DNA of 64,000 nt from Arabidopsis thaliana (Eukaryota; Streptophyta; Magnoliopsida; Brassicales; Brassicaceae), in assembly GCF_000001735.4 (NCBI RefSeq), contig NC_003076.8, forward strand, positions 10,912,001-10,976,000, read 5' to 3'. Position 1 is the first letter of the stretch; every line of letters begins with the position of its first letter. A program made the position numbers and the translations under genes. The notes under the pieces were generated by a model that was given only the letters and a program-made list of their open reading frames with translations, was not told the origin of the DNA and made no database searches. This document shows positions 11,611-22,925 of this stretch, one piece after another.

Positions 11611-12673
11611 TCACTTATTACACTTATTGCCTTACTAAACCAGGTTAGTATTGTTTTCAATTTGATTTTAGTTGTAATTTCGATTATTGGTTTTTTTCTT
11701 CTTCTCTATTTTCTTCACAGTTGTTATTAACCAAGAATAGTAAATATTTAAGATTCGTATAATACAATAATGTTTCTATTATATTTATAATTTCAAGCTG
11801 AGACTAATGTTAATATTTAGATATTTTAAATAGAAAATCATATGTTTAGTAAATATTTACCAGGTAATGGAAGATTTGTGTTGGCAAAACCAACCAAGTG
11901 AGCGTAATTGTAAACTTTAAACCCAATCGCCTATGTCTATAATCATAATAATTTAATATCTTTAATAACACCATACCAACATATATGAACTTCATACGTT
12001 AAAAAATAACTTGAAAGAATCACAATCGTTATAATTTACCGTTTATTTTTCTTCCTATCATTTTATAAAAAACAACTATATTTTCTAATTGATCGACACA
12101 CATTTCACCAGCTAAATTTGTTATGAAATCAACATGTTAGAGGATTTGTTACAAATTTAAGGTTAATAGTGCTCAAGAAAATATTTAAAAATATAGAAAG
12201 AGTGATGGTTGAAGTTCTTACTTATGATAGGTTCATATGTTGAATTAATTACTAATTATATTTTACTTATTTTAATAAGTCTAGGTGGCAAGCTCTCATG
12301 TGCTGATGTGTCAAGTTGTGGGAGAGAGTTGAGCTCCTTTCATATATATAATTTACGTTATATTTTGCCTCTTAAGTTTTGTAGTGACCATCATAATTTC
12401 TCTTTTGATGTCTTTGTGGGCAAATGAGGTAATCTAGAAAGAAATTACATGGATGAAGATGATATAGAACATACGAGATCTGATGAATGACAGATTACTA
12501 TAGTTTTTCTTTTCCCTAGTTAATGTTGTTAATAAGGGGATAATTTTGCTAAATTTGGTAAAAGTACATGAATTATATATGATATGTGATTTAGTCAAGA
12601 AAAATTATGTGAACCTGATTAGATTTTACCATGTCTCAGGTTTTCAAGAATGCAATTTTTATTTCCATGGACT
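11611..12673. other. AT-rich DNA without a recognised gene
   Basis: The short frames at 12209-12427 and in the first part of 12546-12824 have no recognisable similarity. The segment separates the aquaporin pseudogene from the duplicated phosphatase-subunit exons. Confidence 0.5.
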
Positions 12674-13062
12674 AGTTGAAATAGTTACCTATAAAATATC
12701 TTATGACATAAATCGATCTAGATATGATCTACATACAATTAGAACGCTTAAACGTGGAAACTTAATTGATGATATGCTTTATGGTGATCAAGAAGAAGAT
12801 ATCAACAAAGTGTTGAGATACTAACAAAAATAGTTTTTTTTTCTTGTTGTTATAAATATTGAGTCAGACTTTAAGTTACACGTATTTGCAAACTATAGTT
12901 TTGTGTTAGTTTTTTTGATATCAACACATTTCTATTTATTTGGCAACAAAATACTTTTCATAAGAGCATTTCTATGTCATATATTATAATTTATGTGATA
13001 AAGATAAAGATCACGATTTCCCGATTGACAAAGAAAATCTTATGAAATATGGAAAACATGAT
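12674..13062 (+). pseudogene. Partial genomic copy of PP2A B'' exons 7-8
   Basis: This segment parallels exon 7, intron 7 and the first part of exon 8 of the intact gene 3.8 kb downstream (16549-16895). Translation of the first part gives [20 protein letters not shown], against [20 protein letters not shown] in the gene. Intron 7 is included, so this is a DNA-level duplication and not a retrocopy. The intron 7 donor has changed from GAG/GTACTG to GAG/ATACTA, and the exon 8 part is shortened in the middle, so it could not be spliced normally. Similarity stops abruptly at about 13062. Confidence 0.85.
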
Positions 13063-13700
13063 ATGAAACACATCATATGTTTCTCATTCGTCAAGTATTT
13101 TTTATATGATATATAAAACTTTCTTTCTTTCTAGAATCCATGGCTCTTGTATAAGGTAGATTGTCTAACTCGTTACTCTAGATAGTATATTATATGAAAT
13201 TTGTTTCGTAAATATTTTTCCTTAAGATTGGACTACCAATTATGAAGTAATATTTTAACTAATGTGTGGTTGACAAAATATAGAAAAAATCAAGAATCCA
13301 ACCACATGTTGAGAAAAAAAATTTCTACTTCAAATACACTTACTTATTTTTATTATTTAGTCAACGAAATATTAATTTATTTATGGACATATTTTTAAAA
13401 ATACCATAAAATTAATTTTTGTTATAAAACATTATTAGTAGTTTATATTTTTTTGAAAGTACCACTAAAATATATTATTTTCTGAAAATACCACAAAATT
13501 ACTTTTAAAGTTTTCAAAACTAGATCCTAAACTCTAAAAAATAAACCCTAAACCCCAAAAAACTTAACTCAAACCCAAACATTTAATAAATTATAAACCC
13601 TTAAAATCAACTTTTTGTGTTTCAAGTATTTTTTGGGTATCTCTCTAATTTATTTATTTATTTCAGATTGCTCAAAAGAATAAATAAATAAAAGAATTTG
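13063..13700. other. Intergenic region upstream of the PP2A B'' gene
   Basis: AT-rich DNA with a diverged low-complexity stretch containing AAACCCTAAACCCC near 13547-13560, which resembles a degenerate telomere repeat. The promoter of the downstream gene should lie here. No clear TATA box was identified; a CT-rich leader begins near 13720. Confidence 0.5.
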
Positions 13701-13851
13701 GCTGTCTCATTTCCTTGTTCGGAATCGGAGAAGAAGGAAGACTAGATTCGATGTGTTGGTGAAGAAGATCTCGACTTTGTTCAAAATTCCAATTTCGCTC
13801 GCCTCAAAGATCATTCTCTCATCTTCTCGACTTTGATGCGATTGATTAAAT

Positions 13852-16800
13852 ATGGTGGATACGGTTATTCCCGGAGATATGGCTTGTTTGGATGCAGATT
13901 TGTTGCAGCTTCAGGAAATGTCTTCCTTTGTTCTCAATTCTAAACCTGGATTCACTCAGAAGCTCTTCGACCAGTGGCTTTCTCTTCCCGAAGCTCAGCG
14001 ACAGGTTTCTGCTTTTTCACTATTCTTACACTCATGCTTCTTAGCTTACTCTCTGTTAGTTCGAATCTTTCTTTCGTAATGTTACAATGATACTTCGGTT
14101 GCTTACTTACTCTGTGGTGTTGAGGATTGGTGTAAAGTTTGAATCTTTCTTTGATACTGTTAGTGGGTATTACAGTGATGCCTTAGGTGGTTACTGATAT
14201 TTGGTTGCTTAATTACTCTCTGGTTTCTGTTGAGGATTGGTGTAAAGTTGGGATCTTTGATAGTGTTAGTTATTACAATGATGCTTAGCTTACTGAGAAT
14301 GGTGTAAAGTTCGAATATTTCTCTGATTGTGTTAGTGAGTATTATAATGATGCCTTAGGTGGTTACTTAGATTCGGTTGCTTAATTACTCTGTGGTGTAA
14401 AGTTCGTATCTTTCTTTGATAGTGTTGGTGAGTGTTACATTGATGCTTAGGTTACTGAGATTTACTCTGTGGTGTTGAAAGATTGGTGTAAAGTTTGAAT
14501 CATTTTTTGATTCTGTGAGTTATGACGTATATTCTTATTTTCTTATGTGAGTATTACAATGAAGCTTACGTTAATGAGATTTGTTTGCTAAATTACTCTG
14601 TGGTGTTGAAGATTGGTGTAAAGTTTGAATCTTTCTTGGATTGTGTGAGTTATGACAATGATGCCTTAGGTGGTTAATGAGATTTGGTTGCTTAATTACT
14701 CTCTATTCACTGGAATCTCTAGTCTAATCTTTTTCTCGTTGGTTTTCTAGGTTGGATCATTGCTTAAGGATGCTGTAGCTGGAGCTCCTATCAATGTTAC
14801 TGGAAGTGCATCGGGTTCTAATTCTGCCACTATACCATCTATGTTTCCTGCGGGAAGTGCTCCTCCGCTTTCACCAAGGAGTTGTGGTTCACCCCGTACA
14901 ACCAAACAGAGAGCCCCTTCTAACTTAGGTTCTACTCTCAAAGTAGTCAACGAGCCTGTTAAAGAGCCTATACCTCAGGTTTCTTTTCCTCTTTTTCTTC
15001 CTTCTTTATATATATATAGTAATGGAATGGAGTTAACTCACTGATTTCTTAACTTGAAATGATTCTAGTTTTATTTCCAAAATGGTCGCCCTCCACCAAG
15101 CGAGATTAAAGAGCAATGTATGTTTAGAATCAATCACTTCTTTTATGGTCACATGGATGGCTTGCAGATACAAGGTTAGAAGTCAGTCATTTGTTTTCTA
15201 CTAATTATATTTGAACTGTTTATTAACTTTTTTCTCCATTTTCAATCAATACTCAGAATTCAAGTTAGTCACCAGAGAAATCTGCAAGCTCCCATCTTTC
15301 TTCTCCACTTCCCTTTTCCGGAAGATCGATCTCAACAATACAGGTTTTGTTACTAGGTGTGTGCCGCTTCTTCTATGCTTTTTTTTTTTTTGTATGGTGC
15401 TTCCTCTTCATGTCTGCATAGTTTACTGAAACACCACCCAGTATAACAGTTTTTCGTGTTTGTTTCTACAGAGATGCATTTATTGATTTTTGGGTAAACG
15501 GGAACATGTTGATAATGGATACAACGACCCAAATCTTCAAGATACTAAAGCAGAAAGATCAGAGTTTCATTGTTAAGGTTATTTTCTTTTAAGATTTGCA
15601 TATTCAGTCAGTCATGAGAGCGAGTTTATTATATTCCAGATTCTTTTCTTTTTTTCATGGCAGGATGATTTCAAACCACTACTCAAAGAACTGTTGGCGA
15701 CGCATCCTGGGCTAGAGTTCCTGCAATCCACACCTGAATTCCAAGAAAGATATGGTTAGGTCTCAACTTTATTTACATTTTTAGTATCCTAAGTTATCTC
15801 ATGTTTTCTTTTTCCGCTTGGTATTGCTTGAGTAATGGTGTTTAGTAATTGAGTTTGGTTGTGCATTTTATTCTTTGAAGTATATTGGTAGCTACAGCCC
15901 TAGTTGAGAAGAATGAGTGAATAAGTTTGCCACTTTGGTATGATGTACTTATCTAAATCTGTCAGATGGTTACCAGATCAATAGTATTTCTTCTTGATAT
16001 TGCTTGAGTAATGGTGTTTAGTAATTGAGTTTGATTGTACATTTTATTCTTCGAAGTATATTGGTAGCTACAGCCCTAGTTGAGAAGAATGAGTGAATAA
16101 GTTTGCCATGTACTTATCTAAATCTGTCGAATGGTTACCACATCAATAATATTTCTAGTGAAATAAATAATTTTGATAATTGATGCATCGAGATACAGTA
16201 ATAAATGTGGCATTACTCTGTATGGATTTTAAAATTTTTATAAGATACGGTTTCTTTGTTTTGTTGTGTTAGACATCATCTTATAACTTGCAAATCCATA
16301 AAGCTTTCAAGCACGGAATGAATCATCTTCAGTCTATGAATCCTGCAGATATAATCAATATCAGAAAAAATAAATTCTGGAGCTTGTTTATGAATCATGC
16401 GTCAGTTAGTAATGAATTCCCGAGAACACTTTGATTGCTTTCTAGATATCTGGAGTCCATATTCTTTGGTATTTGCTGCTACCGGTATCAAAGCTAAATT
16501 TTTAAGGATGCTTTTCTGTCTGATACAATTTGTATTTTGCTGAAACAGCTGAAACTGTCACCTACCGAATATTTTATTACATAAATAGATCTGGCAATGG
16601 TCGAATTACATTTAGGGAGCTTAAACGGGGAAACTTAATTGATGCTATGCTACATGCTGATGAAGAAGAAGATATTAACAAAGTGTTGAGGTACTGACAA
16701 AAATATTTGCGTGCTATTGTTGTATTTATAGTATTGTTTTTGCTCATTTAACATCACTTTTCTATTCACTTTGGCAATTAGATACTTCTCGTATGAGCAT

Positions 16801-17892
16801 TTCTATGTCATATACTGCAAGTTCTGGGAGCTGGATACGGATCACGATTTCCTGATTGACAAAGAAAATCTTATGCGATATGGAAACCATGCTCTTACCT
16901 ACCGGATTGTCGACAGAATATTCTCCCAGGTTCTGTCTAAAAAACCTTGCTCTTTAATGCCTACTACTTGAAGATTTTATTTATATTGCTTCTATTTTAA
17001 GAGTTCTTTCCTCGTTCAAAGTTATTATTGCTCTTAAGATGCATTGGTTTCTTCTCAGGTTGCTAGGAAGTTCACTAACAAAGTTGAAGGGAAGATGGGG
17101 TATGAGGACTTTGTCTATTTCATTCTTGCGGAAGAAGATAAATCGTCAGTGCCTAGCCTAGAATATTGGTAAGTTGTGATAGAAGGGTCCGAAAGTTGCA
17201 GACAGATACCATTTTAAGTCTTTTATCTGACACAAGTATACGTTGGACTAGGTTTAAGTGCATAGACTTGGATGCAAATGGGATTATTACGCGAAATGAG
17301 ATGCAATTCTTTTATGAAGAGCAGTTGCATAGAATGGAGTGCATGGCGCAAGAGGCTGTTCTTTTCGAGGATATCTTATGTCAGATGATTGATATGATCG
17401 GACCTGAGGTTCAACAATATATCTCTTGTTTTCTTCTTTCTATATTTAGTATAGTCACAGAAGTAGTTTGTGTTCCCAGTTTTCTTTCTGAGTCTTGTGA
17501 TTTTGTTTTGTGTTTGATTGTTTTTTATTTCCTTCCACAGAACGAAAGCCATATAACGCTGCATGACCTGAAAGGCTCAAAGCTCTCTGGAAACGTCTTC
17601 AACATCCTATTTAATCTCAACAAATTTATGGCATTTGAAACCCGGGATCCATTCCTCATTCGTCAGGTACTAATCATCTAATTTACCTTGCTACTTCTTC
17701 ACACCACCACATGCGTCTTATAACATTTCTAATGTCAAACGGAAACAGGAGCGAGAGAACCCTACATTGACAGATTGGGACCGTTTTGCACATAGAGAGT
17801 ATATTAGGCTATCAATGGAAGAAGATGTTGAAGATGCATCTAATGGAAGTGCTGAGGTTTGGGATGAGTCGTCGCTGGAGGCTCCCTTTTGA
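13852..17892 (+). CDS. PP2A regulatory subunit B'', EF-hand protein
   Basis: Twelve coding exons with GT-AG introns join into 536 codons: 13852-14004, 14751-14978, 15069-15174, 15257-15356, 15472-15577, 15664-15754, 16549-16690, 16782-16929, 17059-17168, 17252-17408, 17541-17666, 17749-17892. The protein matches plant B'' subunits, which bind the PP2A scaffold and catalytic subunits, direct substrate choice and respond to calcium. The first EF loop (about residues 327-338) is [12 protein letters not shown], with Asn at position 12 where an acidic residue is usual. The second (about 400-411) is canonical, [12 protein letters not shown]. The N-terminal 127 residues are Ser/Pro-rich and probably disordered. 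The start ATG opens exon 1 behind a CT-rich leader. A further intron in the 3' untranslated region fits 17905-18038. Length equals the family norm, and nothing looks broken. Confidence 0.93.
14090..14710 (+). repeat. Tandem repeats filling intron 1 of the B'' gene
   Basis: Five to six imperfect copies of a unit of roughly 100 bases. Recurring blocks are GGTTGCTTAATTACTCT, GATTGGTGTAAAGTTTGAAT and GATGCCTTAGGTGG. They make up most of the 746-base first intron, which probably grew by local duplication. No coding or splice signal lies within the repeats. Confidence 0.85.
15821..16165 (+). repeat. 176-bp tandem duplication in intron 6
   Basis: The segment 15821-15996 is repeated directly at 15997-16165 with few changes. 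Shared blocks are TATTGCTTGAGTAATGGTG and GCTACAGCCCTAGTTGAG. The second copy has a small deletion in the TTTGCCACTTTGGTATGATG region. The duplication is purely intronic and should not affect the protein. Confidence 0.9.
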
Positions 17893-18632
17893 GTTCATAA
17901 AGGTAAGTCAACGGAAAACCGTAGTGTCTAGAAGATAAAACTAGTGGAAAAGGATTAGAAAAAAAAGAAACTGAAAAAACTTTGATGTTGATGCTTGTGC
18001 AAATGTTATTATTTCATAATATAACTTAATCATGCAGAAGAGAAATGTAAAGTCCCTGAGAAGAACATTTGGAGCTTTGTTGAGGAAGGAAAGTGAAAAA
18101 CAAACGAAAAGCCGGTAGTATCCTCTGTTGAATACCATACTTAGCTTGGATTTGTTTTCTAACTTCTCTTTATTTGTTAGCTGATTCTACAGTTATATTT
18201 ATTAACAATCGTCTAGATTTTACAGTCTTCTTCACCTGTATTGCATTCACTTTGCTCTGATGTTTCTATCTCTGGGTGTTACTTCATCATCTCCAGATGT
18301 TGAGACTTGTGAATTTCAATGCTATAGTTCCTTTAATTTTTGGTTGGTTCCTGAAGACACAGGATGTCACTGAGATGAGAAGAGGTTGGTTGTGTTATTA
18401 CTATTGATCTTGAAGTGATGTCTTTTTATTTGTGAAATTCTTAAGGAAAAGCCACTTTGCTCTGTTCAGTTGATCTTCAAATCTTCACATCGGAATCGGT
18501 TTAGTTGGTTTGCGGTTGCTCTGAACTGTTTGTCAACCAAACCTCCCTTTATTATACTGAAAACTCTTTGTGCAACAGATGAAGAAAAAAGGAGAGGAGT
18601 CTTATTATGTACATAGTGTGGAACTCGCAAAG
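17893..18632. other. Converging 3' ends of the two host genes
   Basis: Only about 740 bases separate the stop codons of the phosphatase-subunit gene (+) and the fucosyltransferase-like gene (-). An intron in the first gene's 3' untranslated region fits a donor at about 17904 (AAG/GTAAGT) and an acceptor at 18038. The rest must hold both polyadenylation regions, so overlapping antisense 3' ends are possible. Confidence 0.6.
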
Positions 18633-20575
18633 TTACCAGAACCGATCTTTATTGACACTGAGATAACCAGACATGACTTTCCCACCCGTATTCCTCATAC
18701 CATCGATGAGGAAACACCAAGTGGAACCCAATGCTCCGACGAAGAAATCAGCTTCTGACGCCATTAAGAAGTTAACCAGAGGATAGTTTGTGCTCATCTC
18801 TCTCCCGAGGCTCGCTTCATACTCAGCCATCGACTTATTACCGACTTGTCTTGCCACTTCCGTGTAATAGAATCTCCAGTGAGCATAATCTTTACTTCTG
18901 TCCACCACTTCCTTCATCTCTGTAGAGAGCCAGATCCTGTTGAGCTCTGGAAACCGATCTCTGATCCGATCAGCTAAATGCATGTACTCTTCTAAAGCTG
19001 CGACTCTCATCTCGCATGCTTTGTCTCCCATCCGTACGTGAACACTCAGCATTGGCCTTGGAAGCCACGGCTTGTGATCCGACCACACCTGTTCCTCAAT
19101 CTCTGTCCTCATCTTCTTATTCTTCTTTCTCCAATCTCCAGCTGAAAGAACAATCTTGGCAGCTTCTTTTCCAAACGCGGAATTTCGAGCAATGTTCATC
19201 AAACCGCAAGTGTATTCTGTTTGATATCTCATCAAGTATCTCACTGCTTGTGCTCTCCACCATCTCCGATCCATTTTCCGATGATTGGAGATTAAACTTC
19301 CGTTGATTTCTGTAGTTGGCTTCATATAACTCCAAGGCTTACCCCATTGCTTTGGTATAGCCCCAGCCCAAATCTCCTTTGTGCTATAATTTTGTTTCCC
19401 TGTAACAATCCCACTCTCCCACGCTTCTCTCTTCTTCACAATCGCAAAGGCTCGTTTTCGACACTCTTCTGACGTTTCCTGTAGAAAATAGCAAGACCAG
19501 TTTCCACGAAAAGAACCTGCATCAAAACAAAAGAGAAACACCAAATCAAATCCAAAGTTTGGTTCTTATATACACTTTTCAGCGTCTAAAACATCTTGAT
19601 AAGAAGATTAACCAAGAAGATGTAATTTGTGATAGTTGCTGCTATATGTTAGAGTGAAGACTCAAAGGATTAAAGCCTTTATGTACCTTTGCAACCATCA
19701 TGATCTGCTCGGTTGTAGTAATTTGCAACAAGCACTCGGTTTTCATTTATAGCTATCGCGAGTAGACCAGTCATTCCAGCTATCTGAGCTCCTATTCCAA
19801 AACCAGGAAGTGTTTCCCAATCAGCTACAAGGAACTTGAGACTCTTGTTTCCGCAATCCAAAGGATGCTGATGAATCCATATATCTCTTTGCACTCTCCT
19901 CGTTAACGGATAATTCTCTTCATCTCCTCCACTGATCTAAAACACAAGCTTTTGATTGTTCATTCACCATACTAATTGCTTGATGACAAAGAACAAGAAA
20001 AAGAAGAAGCATACCCAAGGAGGAAGTGTCCAGTTCGCCAAACGTGTATCCAAACGCTCCCTAACTCGAGCCTTCTCCTCACAATTCTCCAAATGTGGAC
20101 CATTTGGTACATCGGATTTGTTAATACCTACCTTCTTCAAGAAGTCTTCTTCATTTAGTAATAAATTATCCCAAGCAGAGACCAAAAGTTTCACTTCATC
20201 TTCTTCTTCTATCTCAACTTTGTTCTTCCATTTCAGTTTCCGGTCTATACTTGCAACCATATCTACATATCAACAAATTTTCATTACCAAAAACCAAAAA
20301 AAAAAACATACATAAGAAGTTACCAAAAATCAAAATCTTTGAGACTCACTGATGATGTGAGAGGTGGAGGAATTGCAAGGAGGAAAAACAGAGGAAGAGG
20401 AGGTGAAGGAGAAGGCGGCGAATTCGAAGGTGCCAAGAGAAGTGAGAGCAGCTAAGAAGAGTGAAGTGAGACAGATTCCACATAGAAACCCAACTACACA
20501 TATTTGACATGGAAATGAATTTCCAAGTTTTAATGCTCTCTCTGAAACCACTCTTTCTAATGACTTCATGCTCAT
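18633..20575 (-). CDS. GT23-like alpha-1,6-fucosyltransferase family protein
   Basis: Four exons on the minus strand join into 535 codons: 20350-20575, 20015-20262, 19687-19936, 18633-19516, all with GT-AG introns. Residues about 24-44 form one hydrophobic segment after a short basic N-terminus, the layout of a Golgi type II membrane glycosyltransferase. The motif HVRMGDK (about 401-407) followed by LEEYM matches the nucleotide-sugar binding HVRRTDK region of FUT8-type enzymes. FLMASEADFFVGALGSTW near residues 495-512 matches their later donor-site motif. By family it should transfer fucose from GDP-fucose in the Golgi; the acceptor is unknown. From memory it resembles AT5G28910. The first of two nearby ATGs (MSMKS) was taken as the start. 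The gene looks intact. Confidence 0.85.
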
Positions 20576-21732
20576 ACTAACTCTAGTTTTTCTCTATATT
20601 GGTCACTAAATAACCAAACCCAATTTCTTCTCCTTCTATTTTGTAACTGAAATTTTTTCTTAAGAAAACAAAAGATTTTCTCGGAAAATGCTTTCTTTTG
20701 TAGCCACACTTTTACCAACTATCAACCAGAAATCACATGATATTTCTCCAACTTTTTGTTTCTTTTCTAAGACAAAAATATATCTTTTGTGGAAAAAAAG
20801 AAAGATCAAGATGGTTCTATCAAATTAAGTTTGTTTCCTACTTTCATCAGTGGTCCATTTTCTTCATTTCCTGCAACAGAGAAAATAACAAAAGGTAAAT
20901 AAAAATTCTCATTAAAATAGATCAAACCATAATGCCATAAAGGAAAAAAAAAAACACCTTCAAAATCTGATGAACCTTAGTACAATTATCAGTCTTTCTA
21001 GCTGAATAAGGAAAAAAATTTGAATATTATTTAACAAGGAGAAAAGAAGAAGAGAGAGGAGAAACCTATGAAACGGATTGTTATACAATTATGGAGATAT
21101 TAAAGGAGAGAAGAGCATAACCGTTGAGCGTATCTAGACCTCAATTATTTTAAAAACATTTTTGAACTGTATTTAAAATCTATTTTCCATTAAAAACAAA
21201 GGGAATTATGAATTTCGATGAAAAAATGACACTTGGATTATAAAGAGAGAAAGAACAAAAAGCCTTTTAACCAGCTGGTCTGAAAATGAGGCAGAGAATC
21301 ATAACACAAATCCACTACATACAAGCAAAGAATCCACCCACAAAGAAATATCTGTGGACATTTGTTTACTTATAATTTTGTTGAAAATCATGGAAAGGGA
21401 AAGAAAAGAGAAAATGCATTGAGAAACTAACTTTGAAGCTCAGTTTCTTAGGACATAGAAGTGACAAGAGAGTTTTGATGTGAGCGAGGTTGTGTTTTGT
21501 TGTGTTGTGGCAAGACGTAATATTGTCACTCTTTTTGTTTTTTTAGTTTTCAGTTATTTATTTTGATGTTTGGTGAAGCAATTAACTACGATTCGTATGG
21601 TTCCATGAAAAAGTAGAAATGACTTGATTTAAAAGTTTAGTATAAAACACGGGATAATAATGAGAATTTCTCTTCTTTTTCTTCCTTTGCGTATCAACAA
21701 ATTGAATGGAAGCCTTTCCTCGAAAAAAAAAA
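20576..21732. other. Upstream region of the fucosyltransferase-like gene
   Basis: CT/AG-rich leader-like sequence lies just upstream of the ATG (20580-20720). Farther out the DNA is AT-rich with no gene seen. The promoter should be here, but no core element could be assigned with confidence. Confidence 0.5.
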
Positions 21733-21747
21733 AACAATTTAAATCAT

Positions 21748-22752
21748 TTTTAAAAAAAATATATAAAGCACACTTCCAATTGGACATAGGCCTAGCAAAT
21801 ACAATATTCTTTTTTTTTTTTTTCTATTTTATATCAGATATTATTTAGAGCTAAGACTAACCAAAAATGTGGGAAATTGTTTACATAAGTAACGTGAAGC
21901 GGTTCGACAATATTCAACAGTTACAAAACAGAAAAAATTCCGGTTACCGGAAAAAGAGAAGGCATAGTTGGATTTGGGCAGTGAAACGGAGGCAGCGAAC
22001 AGATCTAATAATACTGTCGTATACAAAGCCCACTACTTTGCAACACAGCCACCAGAGCGACAACAAGGACCGGAGCATATGAATCCTGACGCAAATCTCT
22101 TATCAATGACCGGACCTGCACCAAGCTTTACGGAATAAATCCAGTTTCCGACTCTCGGCCACCCAATTTGGTCGATCCCCCAACCTAGCAAAATGACCAC
22201 TCATTTCCAAGCCTCTGACCTCCAAAACCGTAGCTCTGAAAATCTTCCAGAAGCAAAGCAATCTTCAATCTCGTCCGATGGAGACAAAAACACGGCGGTT
22301 AGGGAAGGGTGAAGGCTCAGACAACCCCTCCACAACCAAATCCCGCATAAGCCATCTCAGATCCAAAACTGGATCTGCCGTTAAACATCAAACACGCACC
22401 GGAAACCCACCTATCCGCAGCGTCTTCCGCCACAACTACAGCTTCTATCCGATCGGTTGAGCCAAGAAAGACTCCACCGATCTTCACTGACATCCATAAC
22501 CAGGAAGACTTGGAAGAGAAGCCTCTCGTCCGCCAAGAAAGGGCCACCGCTGCCACGCTAAACGGAAAAACCACACCACTCCAATGTCGGAGAAGTAAGC
22601 TTGCCTCACTCCTGCATCATCTTGCAAATCTAGGACCTACCATGAAGAACGAAGGTGAAAAACAAAGTAGATCTAAGAAATTGAAAAAAGCTTCAGAAAG
22701 AGAGAGAGAAATGAACAGTAGAGGAACGATTGTCCAAGTGAAAAAATATACC
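21748..22752 (-). mobile_element. 1.0-kb non-LTR retroposon with 15-bp TSD
   Basis: The segment is bordered by a perfect direct repeat, AACAATTTAAATCAT, at 21733-21747 and 22753-22767, typical of target-primed retroposition. On the minus strand the 3' part contains an A-run of about 15 (21809-21823 in plus coordinates). The body (about 21950-22680) is much GC-richer than its surroundings and gives several frames on both strands, none of which I recognise. Length, A-run and lack of a reverse transcriptase suggest a Sadhu-like retroposon or a LINE-derived fragment. Functionless as seen. Confidence 0.7.
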
Positions 22753-22925
22753 AACAATTTAAATCATGCCAACGGTATATTATTGTTTTATTTTTGATAT
22801 CTTTGTGACATTTATTGTAGATCGACATTGTATCTCGGGGATGTAATGAACGTGAACTTTGATAATCAATGATTAAAACGTGTTTGGAAGCATTTTTCTT
22901 TAAGAGTATTATCCTTCTCAAACTT

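Noticed and set aside
13547-13640. Interstitial telomere array
   Set aside because: Only one or two AAACCCTAAACCCC-like units occur within otherwise degenerate AT-rich sequence; too few to call an array.
18570-18758. Plus-strand 62-codon frame at the end of the fucosyltransferase-like gene
   Set aside because: It lies antisense to the conserved last exon of that gene and has no similarity of its own.
19016-19335. Other long frames within 18.6-20.3 kb on both strands
   Set aside because: They are shadows of the minus-strand exons, whose conserved motifs and splice sites fix the real frame.
22278-22797. Several frames of 60-95 codons in the GC-rich block
   Set aside because: They occur on both strands inside a retroposon with a 15-base duplication and match no known protein. 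High GC content alone explains the open frames.
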